A stretch of 64,000 bases of DNA from an uncultured Clostridia bacterium (GCA_944387895.1 CALXGQ010000008.1:51845-115844), one strand, 5' to 3'; shown: positions 18,903 through 27,146, counted from the first letter of the stretch. Notes: a model not told the origin generated them from the letters alone. A program made the numbers and translations.

Positions 18903-19827
18903 ATTCGCCGATCTCCATCAGATGCAGCGCTCTGATCTCCGGATCGCAAATCTGCTTGGTGACCGATAGAGCATGATTTTCCAGATAGCGATCCCGCAGA
19001 AAGGAAAGATCTCTCCTGTGCAGCTCGTTCTTGACCACGGCGCAAATCTCTTCAATGGCGGATGAAACATCCGATTTGGCGCCATCGATTACAAGCGATT
19101 CCAGCCTTTCCGCCAGATTTCCCAAAAACGGAAGCTCCCTTGCGGCGCGGAAGCGCCACTTATAAAAAGGCGCATAGCGGTTATTGAGCAAAAAAAGCAG
19201 ATGCAAGGCGTGATCTACAAATTCGTGCAGCGCCAGCGCAGAAGCGCCGAGCTCGCCATGGGCACGGCAGCGCCTGTAATTATATTGGCCGGACTGCGCC
19301 ATAAGCGCCAGCCGTCCGGCAAGCTTTTTCATGAAAACATCACGGGGATATCCGGCCAGAAGCTCTTCACGGATCGCAGAGAATTTTTTCAGATCGTCGC
19401 GAAAGATCCGGCCGTTTACTGCCGTAGCAAGCGCATATTCCGGCAAATAAAACCATTCGCGCCAGTTCTGCGGCGCGCCCGGCAGACCGATACACGCTGA
19501 ATAAAATTCCTCAATGGTAAAAACGCCGTGCCTGCGCTCCGAACCGCCGCTTTTAGCGCGCAGCGACAGTCCCATAAATTCCTGCGGAAGAGCCTGGTAG
19601 GCCTCCATCAGGGCAAAGCCGATTTCAGCGTCGTCCTCCCAGGTCAGCCACAGGCAGAACCCGGGCGCAAAATCGTGATCCTGAGAAACCGCATCGTCAT
19701 AGCCGAAACATTCAGAGCCGGATCCTACCAATCCAACGGCGATGCGTTCTTCATAGCCCGGGAACCGCTCCAGCATCGCGCGGCCGTAGCGTTCATAAAA
19801 TTTTTCCGAGAGTTCAAGCCCCTTCAT
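18901..19827 (-). CDS. DUF4037 nucleotidyltransferase-fold protein
   Basis: 308-residue cytosolic protein. The N-terminal part carries GLVGSGSECFGYDDAVSQDHDF, a GS...D-x-D arrangement like the metal site of the nucleotidyltransferase superfamily; the rest matches the uncharacterised DUF4037 family. The start at 19827 overlaps the preceding TPR gene by 14 bases, so it is the last gene of the polyamine operon. No polyamine-related activity is known for this family. It could modify a small molecule or a protein with a nucleotide. The catalytic claim rests only on the motif; family assignment is from overall resemblance. Confidence 0.7.
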   Translation of the reverse strand: MKGLELSEKFYERYGRAMLERFPGYEERIAVGLVGSGSECFGYDDAVSQDHDFAPGFCLWLTWEDDAEIGFALMEAYQALPQEFMGLSLRAKSGGSERRHGVFTIEEFYSACIGLPGAPQNWREWFYLPEYALATAVNGRIFRDDLKKFSAIREELLAGYPRDVFMKKLAGRLALMAQSGQYNYRRCRAHGELGASALALHEFVDHALHLLFLLNNRYAPFYKWRFRAARELPFLGNLAERLESLVIDGAKSDVSSAIEEICAVVKNELHRRDLSFLRDRYLENHALSVTKQICDPEIRALHLMEIGE

Positions 19828-20581
19828 AAATTTTGTCCGCCCTTTCGTTCAGTTCCCGCTGCGCCTTGAACCAGCCAAAATACCCGAAAGTCGGCGCACA
19901 TTTCCGGCAAACAAAGGCATAGTAGCCGTTTCGCTCCAGAGCCGGATCCTCCAGATAGTCCAGAGCCTGCTGAAGAGCCTGCTCGATCAGAGCGTCGCCC
20001 TCCCCCATTTTCTCAAAAAGCTCCGCCACATTCATCAGCGTAACCGCGATCTCCAGACCGCCGCCCGGTTTCAGGCTCATGATATCAATGGCATTTTGAT
20101 AACAGTCCAGCGCCTCATCGAAGCGCTTCAGATCCGCCAGCGCCAGAGCATAGTTATTATAAAAGCCGCCCCAGAGCGGATCATGCTCCTTTAACGACGC
20201 GGCATAGCAGGCCTGCGCCTTCTCGTAATAGGGGATGGCTTCCTCCGCCGCGCCAAAGGCTTTCAGCGTTGTGGCGCCGTTGAGATAAAACGTCCCCGCC
20301 GCCGATCCGGAAAGACCCAGCTCTTCTACCAGCTCAAAGCCCCGCCAAACCGCGGCAAGGCCGCCTTTCCGATCCCCGATCCTGCGGCTGAAGCCCATGA
20401 TCTCGCTCTGGATCGCCACTTCTCCCCGCAGATCGCCGGTGCGGCGCGCTTCGTCCCGCCAGTATTCCAAAAGCCGGTGGGCGCTTTCATAATCCTCCCG
20501 ATTCAAATAAGCGTCCAGCTTATCGATCACCGAGCGGATTGGGATCCGCTCACGGGAGAGATCCTCTCGTTCAAAATTCAT
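19814..20581 (-). CDS. TPR-repeat protein
   Basis: 255 residues made almost entirely of helical repeats. Recognisable TPR units include GTFYLNGATTLKAFGAAEEA and NNYALALADLKRFDEALDCY. A C-terminal stretch has paired Cys (FVCRKCAPTFGYFG). The chosen ATG at 20581 overlaps the nspC end by 11 bases. A longer in-frame version would reach into nspC and is not supported. Its end overlaps the DUF4037 gene by 14 bases, a close pairing that suggests the two proteins work together, with the TPR part as a scaffold (inference). No function in polyamine metabolism can be read from the sequence. Confidence 0.75.
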   Translation of the reverse strand: MNFEREDLSRERIPIRSVIDKLDAYLNREDYESAHRLLEYWRDEARRTGDLRGEVAIQSEIMGFSRRIGDRKGGLAAVWRGFELVEELGLSGSAAGTFYLNGATTLKAFGAAEEAIPYYEKAQACYAASLKEHDPLWGGFYNNYALALADLKRFDEALDCYQNAIDIMSLKPGGGLEIAVTLMNVAELFEKMGEGDALIEQALQQALDYLEDPALERNGYYAFVCRKCAPTFGYFGWFKAQRELNERADKIYEGA

Positions 20582-21815
20582 GGTATCGCCGCCCTTCTCC
20601 CAGATCCCCGCCGCCCAGCCGGGAAAGAAAATCATCATACCCAAAGGATTTCAGGCAGATCAGCTTCCCATCAGCCGTTCGTTTCCAAAGCGCCGGTAAC
20701 GGAATGCCGTTGAAGGTATTGTTTTTGCAGGTGGTGTAAATCGCCATATCGCCAAACAAAAGAAGATCCTTTTCCTTCAGCGCACGGGGAAAAGAATAGG
20801 AACCAATCACATCTCCCGCCAGACAGGTCGGCCCGGCAAGGCGATAGGACGCGCCTTCTGAAGAATCCTGCTGCGCTCCGTAAACCGGCGGCGTATAGGG
20901 CATTTCGATCACATCCGGCATATGGCAGGCTGCGCTGACATCCAGAACCGCCGTTTTGATTCCGTCGTTTTCAACAAGATCCAGAACACGCGCCGCCAGA
21001 TATCCGGCGTTGAGCGCCACCGCCTCACCCGGCTCAAGATAGACCTGCACGCCCCAGTCCCTCCGGGCCGAGGAAATACAGTTTTCCAGAAGCTCGATAT
21101 CGTAGTCCTCCCGGGTGATATGATGGCCGCCGCCCATATTCAGCCAGCTCATCCCCGGAAGAACATCGCCAAACTTTTCGCGCACAGCCGCAAGGGTTCG
21201 CGCCAGATCGTCGGCGTTCTGCTCGCAAAGCGTATGAAAATGAAGGCCGTCCAGCAGGGAGATCAGGCCGCCCGTCATCTGGCGATCCCATTGTTCCCGC
21301 GTTGTGCCGAGGCGGCTGCCGGGAGCGCAGGGGTCATATAGTTCATGCCCCTCCTGCGTCGAACATTCCGGATTGATCCGCAGACCGATGCTTTTCCCCG
21401 CTGCTTTCGCCTTTTCGCCGAATTTCCGCAGCTGCGCCGGCGAATTGAAGACAATATGATCCGCATAAGCAAGCAGAGCGTCCAATTCCGCCTCCGTATA
21501 GGCGGCGCAAAAGACATGAACCTCCCCCGCCGGCATTTTCTCTTTCCCCAGGCGCGCTTCATAAAGACCGCTGGCCTCGGTACCGGAAAGATAGCGGGAA
21601 AGAAGCGGATAAAAATCGTAATTTGAAAAGGCCTTTTGCGCCAACAGTATTTTACAGCCGGTTCTCTCCGCCAGAGAGCGAAGAATCTCCCCGTTTCTGA
21701 TCAGAGCGGCTTCGTCGATGATATAGCATGGCGTAGGCAGGCCGGAAAACAGCGTTTCCGGATCGCTCCCCCCCAGGGCGGAAAAGACCGGGCGCATATC
21801 CTTGGCTCCCTTCAT
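20571..21815 (-). CDS. nspC: Carboxynorspermidine/carboxyspermidine decarboxylase
   Basis: PLP enzyme of the alanine racemase-fold decarboxylases that converts carboxy(nor)spermidine to (nor)spermidine. About 414 residues. The N terminus contains LPTPCYIIDE and ILLAQKAFSNYD with the PLP Lys. The middle shows LNMGGGHHI and EPGEAV, and the active-site Cys region is CLAGDVIG. The ATG at 21815 overlaps the preceding stop as TGATG. A second ATG at 21797 with AAGGGAG upstream is an alternative that would give a more usual N terminus. It is paired with the dehydrogenase just upstream, as in Vibrio, Campylobacter and many gut bacteria. Confidence 0.93.
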   Translation of the reverse strand: MKGAKDMRPVFSALGGSDPETLFSGLPTPCYIIDEAALIRNGEILRSLAERTGCKILLAQKAFSNYDFYPLLSRYLSGTEASGLYEARLGKEKMPAGEVHVFCAAYTEAELDALLAYADHIVFNSPAQLRKFGEKAKAAGKSIGLRINPECSTQEGHELYDPCAPGSRLGTTREQWDRQMTGGLISLLDGLHFHTLCEQNADDLARTLAAVREKFGDVLPGMSWLNMGGGHHITREDYDIELLENCISSARRDWGVQVYLEPGEAVALNAGYLAARVLDLVENDGIKTAVLDVSAACHMPDVIEMPYTPPVYGAQQDSSEGASYRLAGPTCLAGDVIGSYSFPRALKEKDLLLFGDMAIYTTCKNNTFNGIPLPALWKRTADGKLICLKSFGYDDFLSRLGGGDLGEGRRYHEF

Positions 21816-23074
21816 CACTCCACCAGCTCAGGCGCATGGCTTTCCCGCCTGGGAAGGCCGTATTTTTCCAGCGCTTCAAGGAAGGGATCGGGGTCAAATT
21901 CTTCGACGTTGTAAACGCCCGGCTTTTTCCATTTCCCGGTGAGCAGCATCATCGCTCCGCACATGGCCGGGACGCCGGTCGTATAGCTGATCGCCTGGCT
22001 CCCGACCTCCCGATAACATTCCTGATGGTCGCACACGTTATAAATATAATACGTTTTTTCCTTGCCGTCTTTTTTCCCGGTAAAGATACAGCCGATGTTG
22101 GTTTTTCCGCGGGTGCGGGGGCCGAGGCTGGCAGGATCCGGAAGAAGCGCCTTGAGAAACTTGATCGGCACGATTTCATGCCCTTCAAAAAGAACCGGCG
22201 TCGTTGAAAGCATCCCGACGTTCTCCAGGCATTTCATATGGGTCAGATAGCTTTGCCCAAAGGTCATGAAAAACCGGATCCGCTTTACGCCGGGGATATG
22301 GAGAGCAAGAGATTCGATCTCTTCGTGATGAAGAAGATACATATCCTTTTCGCCCACGTCGTCGAAATCGTATTCCCGCTTGATACTCATGGCGGGGATT
22401 TCGATCCAGCAGCCGTTTTCCCAATAGCTGCCGGGGGCGGAAACCTCCCGGAGATTGACCTCCGGATTGAAATTGGTTGCAAAGGGATAGCCGTGATCTC
22501 CCCCGTTGCAATCCAGGATATCGATGGTTTCAATCTCGTCGAATTCATGCTTCAGGGCATATGCGCAGTAGGCCTGCGTCACGCCCGGATCAAAGCCGCA
22601 GCCCAGCAGCGCGGTAAGACCCGCTTTTTTGAATTTTTCCTGATAGGCCCATTGCCAGCTATAATCAAAATATGCCGAAAAGCCCGCTTCCCTGCACCGC
22701 TTCTCGTAGATCACACGCCATGCCGGATCATCGGTATCTTCCGGCTCATAATTGGCCGTATCCATATAGTCCACGCCGCAGGCGAGGCAGGCGTCCATAA
22801 TGGCAAGATCCTGATACGGGAGGGCGATATTCATCACAAGCTCCGGCTTATAGGATTGAATGAGCGCGATGACTTCCTCCGGATGATCCGCATCGACCTG
22901 CGCCGTCGTTATTTTGGTTTTGGTTTTTCCTTTCAGTTCTTCAGCAAGGGCTTCGCATCTGGAAAGGGTTCTGCTGGCGATGCAAAGCTCGGTAAAAATC
23001 TCGCTTGCCTGGCAGCATTTTCTGATTGCAACGGACGCAACGCCGCCGCAGCCGATCACCAATACTCTGCTCAT
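21815..23074 (-). CDS. Carboxy(nor)spermidine dehydrogenase (saccharopine dehydrogenase-like)
   Basis: Condenses aspartate semialdehyde with a diamine (putrescine, or agmatine in the carboxyaminopropylagmatine route) and reduces the imine with NADPH. 419 residues. The N-terminal Rossmann motif is VLVIGCGGVASVAIRKC, followed by the saccharopine dehydrogenase-type catalytic domain with GCGFDPGVTQAYCAYAL. AAGGAGAG precedes the ATG. The start overlaps speB by 4 bases and the end touches nspC, so the two enzymes of this alternative spermidine route are translationally coupled. Substrate cannot be fixed from sequence alone. Confidence 0.9.
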   Translation of the reverse strand: MSRVLVIGCGGVASVAIRKCCQASEIFTELCIASRTLSRCEALAEELKGKTKTKITTAQVDADHPEEVIALIQSYKPELVMNIALPYQDLAIMDACLACGVDYMDTANYEPEDTDDPAWRVIYEKRCREAGFSAYFDYSWQWAYQEKFKKAGLTALLGCGFDPGVTQAYCAYALKHEFDEIETIDILDCNGGDHGYPFATNFNPEVNLREVSAPGSYWENGCWIEIPAMSIKREYDFDDVGEKDMYLLHHEEIESLALHIPGVKRIRFFMTFGQSYLTHMKCLENVGMLSTTPVLFEGHEIVPIKFLKALLPDPASLGPRTRGKTNIGCIFTGKKDGKEKTYYIYNVCDHQECYREVGSQAISYTTGVPAMCGAMMLLTGKWKKPGVYNVEEFDPDPFLEALEKYGLPRRESHAPELVE

Positions 23075-23955
23075 TCTGAAACTCTCCTTTTTCTCCTGTT
23101 TTTTCCAATTGCCAAAATCAGCTCCCGCACCGTTTTGCAGGCGGCGGCCGTTGAAGCGCCGCTGGCGTCAAGGCCGGGCGCAAGCTCTGTTACATCGGCG
23201 GCGATCACATTGGTTTCCGCCACAGTCGTGATCGCGTCCGAAAGCGCGGGAAAATCAACGCCTCCCGCCTCCGGCGTCCCGGTTCCACAGAACATGGAAG
23301 GGTCGAGGCAGTCTAGATCAATGGTAAAATAGACCGGCGTATCCTCCTGCTTCAAACGTCTGCAAAGCGCCTCCAGACCGTCAAAATTAAATTTATGAAG
23401 ATCCGTATGAGCGGCGGCAAAATCAAATTCCGCCCGTTCTCCGCTGCGGATACAGAATTGATGTATCCTGTTGTCGCCCAGAATCTCATAGCAACGGCGG
23501 ATCACCGCGGCATGGCTGAGTTTTGCGCCAAGGTACTGATCCCGCAGATCGGCATGCGCGTCAAAGTGAATGAGATGGAGATCGGGATACCGCCCTGCCG
23601 CCGCCCGCAGAGCGCCCAGCGTAACCAGATGCTCGCCGCCGATCAGAAGCGGGAACTTATGATCCCGCAGTATATCAGTAGCGCAGTTCTCGATGTCTGC
23701 CAGCGCCAGCTCCGGCGAACCGAAGCACAGCTCCAGATCACCCCGGTCAAAAACGCGGTAATCCTCCAGATCCTCGTTCTGATAAGGGCTGTATGTTTCC
23801 AGCCCGAAGCTCTCGTGCCTTATCGCAGCGGAGCCGAACCGGGCCCCGGGACGAAAACTCGTTGTTGAATCAAAGGGCGCGCCGAACAGGACCATATCGG
23901 CGTCCTCATAGCTGCTTTCGCAGCCGATGAAGGTTTCTATATTCTTTTCCATCAT
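23071..23955 (-). CDS. speB: Agmatinase / ureohydrolase family
   Basis: Mn-dependent ureohydrolase that splits agmatine to putrescine + urea. 294 residues. Metal motifs GGEHL, HFDAHADLRD and TIDLDCLDPSM are all present, and GTGTPEAGG follows as in agmatinases. GGAGGTGGAGAA precedes a double ATG. It overlaps speE upstream and the dehydrogenase downstream by 4 bases each. In the carboxyaminopropylagmatine pathway reported from cyanobacteria a homologue acts on aminopropylagmatine instead of agmatine. The gene order here permits either use. Confidence 0.92.
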   Translation of the reverse strand: MMEKNIETFIGCESSYEDADMVLFGAPFDSTTSFRPGARFGSAAIRHESFGLETYSPYQNEDLEDYRVFDRGDLELCFGSPELALADIENCATDILRDHKFPLLIGGEHLVTLGALRAAAGRYPDLHLIHFDAHADLRDQYLGAKLSHAAVIRRCYEILGDNRIHQFCIRSGERAEFDFAAAHTDLHKFNFDGLEALCRRLKQEDTPVYFTIDLDCLDPSMFCGTGTPEAGGVDFPALSDAITTVAETNVIAADVTELAPGLDASGASTAAACKTVRELILAIGKNRRKRRVSE

Positions 23956-24806
23956 TTCTCCACCTCCATCAGCATATTCTCAAGGAAAGCCGGCAGGTAA
24001 AAGGCGCCAACATGAAGTTTTGTCGTATAATATTTTGTTTCCAGCCCGAGCTTTTTCCAGCGTTCTGCATCCAGATCGTCGATGGGATGATACTTTTTGC
24101 TGGAAAAGCCGAAAAGCCAATATCCGGCGGCATAGGTTGGGATATGAGCCTGATAGACGCGACTGACAGGAAAGAGATCCGCGATCCGCTGATGGCTTCT
24201 CTGCATCGCCTCGGCGTCGTGCTTGAAAAACGGGCTGCCCTGCTGGTTGACCATGATGCCGTCCTCACGGAGAGCATTATAGCAAATCCCATAAAATTCC
24301 AGCGTAAAATAGCCCTCGGAAGGGCCGAAGGGATCGGTGGAATCCACGATGATCAAATCATATTCTTCCTTCCGCCGCCGGATAAAGCGCAGGGCGTTAT
24401 CAAAATAGATATGCACGCGGTGATCATCGAGTTTGCTGGCATTTTCCGGCAGATACATCCGGCAGGCTTCAAGAACCATGGGATCCATTTCCACCAGATC
24501 AATACGCCGCACGCTTCCGTAGCGCGCAAGCTCCTTGACAACGCCGCCGTCGCCGGCGCCGATGACCAGAACGTCCCTGATATCGGGATGAACCGCCATG
24601 GGAATATGGGTGATCATTTCATCATAGATAAACTCGTCCCGCTCTGTCAGGACAACATTGCCGTCCAGCGTGAGAACGCGGCCAAATTCCGGCGTTTCAA
24701 AAATGTCGATGCGCTGAAAATCGCTTTGCTCCGAATAGAGATGGCGGTTGACGCGAATACTGTGCTTAACATCGGGGGCATGAAACTCACTAAACCAAAT
24801 TTCCAT
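23952..24806 (-). CDS. speE: Spermidine synthase-like aminopropyltransferase
   Basis: Family transfers aminopropyl from decarboxylated SAM to putrescine. 284 residues from the ATG at 24806 (AGGT upstream). It has the N-terminal beta domain and a methyltransferase-like fold with GAGDGG, the acidic LVEMDP strand, DSTDPFGPSEGYFT (catalytic Asp region) and PTYAAGYW. All the usual SpeE hallmarks look intact. No speD for decarboxylated SAM occurs in the operon or window, yet a complete carboxyspermidine route is next to it, so either speD is elsewhere or this enzyme has another acceptor or donor. The end overlaps speB by 4 bases. Confidence 0.9.
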   Translation of the reverse strand: MEIWFSEFHAPDVKHSIRVNRHLYSEQSDFQRIDIFETPEFGRVLTLDGNVVLTERDEFIYDEMITHIPMAVHPDIRDVLVIGAGDGGVVKELARYGSVRRIDLVEMDPMVLEACRMYLPENASKLDDHRVHIYFDNALRFIRRRKEEYDLIIVDSTDPFGPSEGYFTLEFYGICYNALREDGIMVNQQGSPFFKHDAEAMQRSHQRIADLFPVSRVYQAHIPTYAAGYWLFGFSSKKYHPIDDLDAERWKKLGLETKYYTTKLHVGAFYLPAFLENMLMEVEK

Positions 24807-24900
24807 TGTTGACCTGCATTTTCCTTTCCGGCGCATAAACGCCCTGCCTGCTCCCCCAGCGCTGCGCCGGAGAGATCAAAGGGCGGAAGGGCCGGAAACG

Positions 24901-26349
24901 CTAAGCCAGAACATTGATGTTCTGGATATCGGGATCTTCCGGTCCGGTCATTGAGCAGCCTTTGATCTTTGCATATTGAATATAATCGAGTATTTCCTGG
25001 GTAATTCTTTCGCCCGGCGCAAGAATCGGAATGCCGGGGGGATAGCACATCACAAACTCCGAGCAGACGCAGCCTGCGCTCTCGGCGATGGGGACGCTTT
25101 TCTTCTTTGCGTAAAACGCCTCCTGCGGACTGGCGACCACTTCCGGGTCAATATATTCCTGAGAAAGAAGGCCGCTGGGGTCCTTCTGGTACCGGCGGCG
25201 GATCTCGGCCAGCGCGCTCACAAGACGTTCCAGCTCCTGCGATCGGTCGCCCATAGAAAGATAGGCAAGAATATTGCCGATATCGCCGAATTCGATCTGA
25301 ATGTCATAATCGTCCCGCAGGATATCGTAAACCTCGATCCCTGCAAGCCCTATATCTCTGGTATGAACGCTCAGCTTGGTGGGATCAAAATCATAAATGG
25401 AATCTCCGTTTATGAGCTCTTTGCCAAAGGCATAATATCCGCCGATCGCATTGATTTCTTCCCGGGCATATTCTGCCATTTCAACCACTTTTTCAAAAAC
25501 AGCTTTTCCCCGCTGAACAAGGTTCCTGCGGCTGATATCCAGGCTGGACATCAGAAGATAGCTGGCCGAGGTCGTCTGGGTGAGATTGATGATCTGCCGC
25601 ACATAGCCCGGGTTGATATTTTCTCCCGTCAGCAGCAGGCTGGACTGCGTCAGGCTTCCGCCGCTCTTATGCATGGATACCGAGGACATATCGGCGCCGG
25701 CCGACATCGCCGAAACCGGCATGTTTTCGCCAAAATAGAAATGGGTTCCATGGGCTTCGTCTGCAAGACAGAGCATCCCGGCCTGATGGGCCATATCGAC
25801 GATCGCGCGGATATCGGAGCAAACGCCGTAATAGGTCGGATTATTCACCAGAACCGCCACGGCGTCCGGGTGTTCCGCAATCGCCCTGGCCACCTGCTCC
25901 CGCTGCATCCCCAGAGAGATGCCGAGATTCACGTCTACCGCCGGATTGACATAAACCGGAACCGCTCCGCAGATGACCAGCGCATTGATAACGCTCCGGT
26001 GGACGTTGCGGGGCAGAATGATTTTATCGCCACGCTTGCAGGCGGAGAGCACCATGCACTGAACCGAGCTGGTGGTGCCGCCCACCATCAGAAAGGCATG
26101 CGCGGCGCCAAAGGCTTCCGCCGCCAGCATCTCCGCATCGCGGATGACGGAGATGGGATGGCAGAGATTGTCAAGAGGCTTCATGCTGTTGACATCGATG
26201 CTTACGCACTTTTCCCCCAGAAAGGCGGTGAGCTCCGGATTGCCCCTTCCGTGCTTATGGCCTGGAACATCAAAGGGCACCACCCGCATCTCTCTGAATT
26301 TTTGCAGCGCTTCATAGATCGGCGCTCTGTTCTGATCCAATTTTTCCAT
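24901..26349 (-). CDS. speA: Arginine decarboxylase (Orn/Lys/Arg decarboxylase family)
   Basis: PLP fold-type I decarboxylase, most likely arginine to agmatine. At 482 residues it is the short clostridial/Bacillus SpeA form without the N-terminal wing domain. It carries FDVPGHKHGRG near the N terminus, VGGTTSSVQ, LADEAHGTHF with the PLP-pairing Asp and MHKSGGSLTQSSLLL with the PLP Lys. GAGGAG lies five bases before the ATG. It is the first gene of the polyamine operon, 94 bases upstream of speE, and the only gene preceded by the long structured leader and terminator. Arginine specificity is inferred from the downstream agmatinase; a lysine or ornithine enzyme cannot be excluded. Confidence 0.88.
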   Translation of the reverse strand: MEKLDQNRAPIYEALQKFREMRVVPFDVPGHKHGRGNPELTAFLGEKCVSIDVNSMKPLDNLCHPISVIRDAEMLAAEAFGAAHAFLMVGGTTSSVQCMVLSACKRGDKIILPRNVHRSVINALVICGAVPVYVNPAVDVNLGISLGMQREQVARAIAEHPDAVAVLVNNPTYYGVCSDIRAIVDMAHQAGMLCLADEAHGTHFYFGENMPVSAMSAGADMSSVSMHKSGGSLTQSSLLLTGENINPGYVRQIINLTQTTSASYLLMSSLDISRRNLVQRGKAVFEKVVEMAEYAREEINAIGGYYAFGKELINGDSIYDFDPTKLSVHTRDIGLAGIEVYDILRDDYDIQIEFGDIGNILAYLSMGDRSQELERLVSALAEIRRRYQKDPSGLLSQEYIDPEVVASPQEAFYAKKKSVPIAESAGCVCSEFVMCYPPGIPILAPGERITQEILDYIQYAKIKGCSMTGPEDPDIQNINVLA

Positions 26350-26362
26350 CTCTTCTCCTCAC

Positions 26363-26400
26363 AAAAAAAGTACAAGCCGGCATTGATGCAGCTTGTACTT
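26363..26400 (-). terminator. Strong terminator/attenuator directly upstream of speA
   Basis: Minus strand AAGTACAAGC (26400-26391) pairs perfectly with GCTTGTACTT (26377-26368), and seven T end at 26363. It lies only three bases before the GAGGAG ribosome site of speA, so speA expression from the upstream promoter must depend on read-through or antitermination. TACAAGC at 26729-26723 could compete for the 3' arm. Confidence 0.9.
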
Positions 26401-26753
26401 CTCACACTTGATCCATTAGATATGAATTCAGGTTGAAAAACATCCACTCTCCCCGACAAACAGAAAGAAGCGGATTTCTTCATACCTTCATATAAAATTC
26501 ATGATTGGCTTTTACAGAGTCTTCATAGCAATGAAATTCTACTACTCTTTATTGACCGTTTCACAAGTCTGCGCTTACTGCACATGCGGTTATAAAGTAA
26601 CCAACTTATAAAATTTGAGCTTCTAACTCAATCAATAAATTAAGACGGTTTCCCGTCAATCGGCAGAGACTTCTCAGATGTCCGTCCGAACTTTACTCTG
26701 AATCCAGAGTGTCTGATAAATTGCTTGTATGACTCTGTTTTAGACTCATAACT
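26401..26753 (-). ncRNA. Structured leader RNA of the speA operon (unassigned)
   Basis: About 350 bases between a perfect promoter and the speA terminator, without any credible reading frame on the minus strand. Helices seen: ACAGAGTC (26738-26731) with GACTCTGT (26521-26514), closing a domain of about 225 nt; ACTCTG/CAGAGT with loop GATT (26710-26695); GACGG-GAAA-CCGTC (26657-26644); TTGAG/CTCAA (26631-26615); GGTTA-CTTTA-TAACC (26602-26588); TTCAT/ATGAA (near 26535-26522). It matches no riboswitch, T-box, 6S, tmRNA or RNase P pattern I know. Part of it (26690-26588) resembles the 3' end of IS200/IS605 omega RNAs. It could be a cis attenuator, a free small RNA, or both. Confidence 0.6.
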
Positions 26754-26759
26754 TTAATT

Positions 26760-26788
26760 ATTATAAAAGAAACATCAGATTTTGTCAA
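26760..26788 (-). promoter_or_regulatory. Perfect consensus promoter for the speA leader
   Basis: Minus strand TTGACA (26788-26783), 17-base spacer, TATAAT (26765-26760): full match to sigma-A consensus. Start near 26753. Confidence 0.9.
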
Positions 26789-26790
26789 TA

Positions 26791-27115
26791 CGTTTCAGCA
26801 AGAATTTTGCGCCCGGCAAGCGGCGTTTTCCCCACGATCAGCATAACAAACATCCGAATGAGAAAAGAGCGAGAAGTACAAAAAGAAACGTCCATTTTCC
26901 AAAGGAAAATTACCGCTTCTCTTTGGTGCGAGGGATTTTATAGGATTTGCCCGCAAACGCAGTAGCGGCAGGGATTTTGGCTGCGCCGAAGGCGCAATAT
27001 CGAAAAATAATGAGCCAAAAACGTTATGAGGTCGTTTACAACCGAATCGCCGACGTGAATGTGCCTTTTTGCGAAAGAGGAGCGGCAGCCGATATCGTGA
27101 AGCCGCTTTTTTTAC
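26791..27115. other. Gene-free stretch downstream of tRNA-Leu
   Basis: About 325 bases with no credible protein. There are short hairpins, for example ATTTTCC-AAA-GGAAAAT near 26892-26908 and TGCGCC-GAA-GGCGCA near 26980-26994. The sequence has the look of the repeated non-coding segments often found after tRNA genes in gut clostridia, but this is an impression only. Frames on the minus strand read through the tRNA and are rejected as genes. Confidence 0.4.
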
Positions 27116-27146
27116 AAAAAAAGCGGCGAACCAAAAGGCTCGCCGC
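27116..27146 (-). terminator. Terminator of tRNA-Leu
   Basis: Minus strand GCGGCGAGCC pairs with GGTTCGCCGC (one G/T pair, TTTT loop) and runs into seven T, five bases after the tRNA CCA end. Confidence 0.88.

Noticed and set aside
26363..26400. Plus-strand terminator reading of the hairpin before speA
   Set aside because: On the plus strand the stem is followed by CTCAC without a T-run; the T-run lies on the minus strand only.
26401..26753. tmRNA, RNase P, 6S RNA, T-box, lysine or SAM riboswitch as identity of the speA leader
   Set aside because: The diagnostic sequences of each (for example GAGGAAAGUCC of RNase P, the T-box AGGGUGGAACCGCG, tmRNA ends) are absent.
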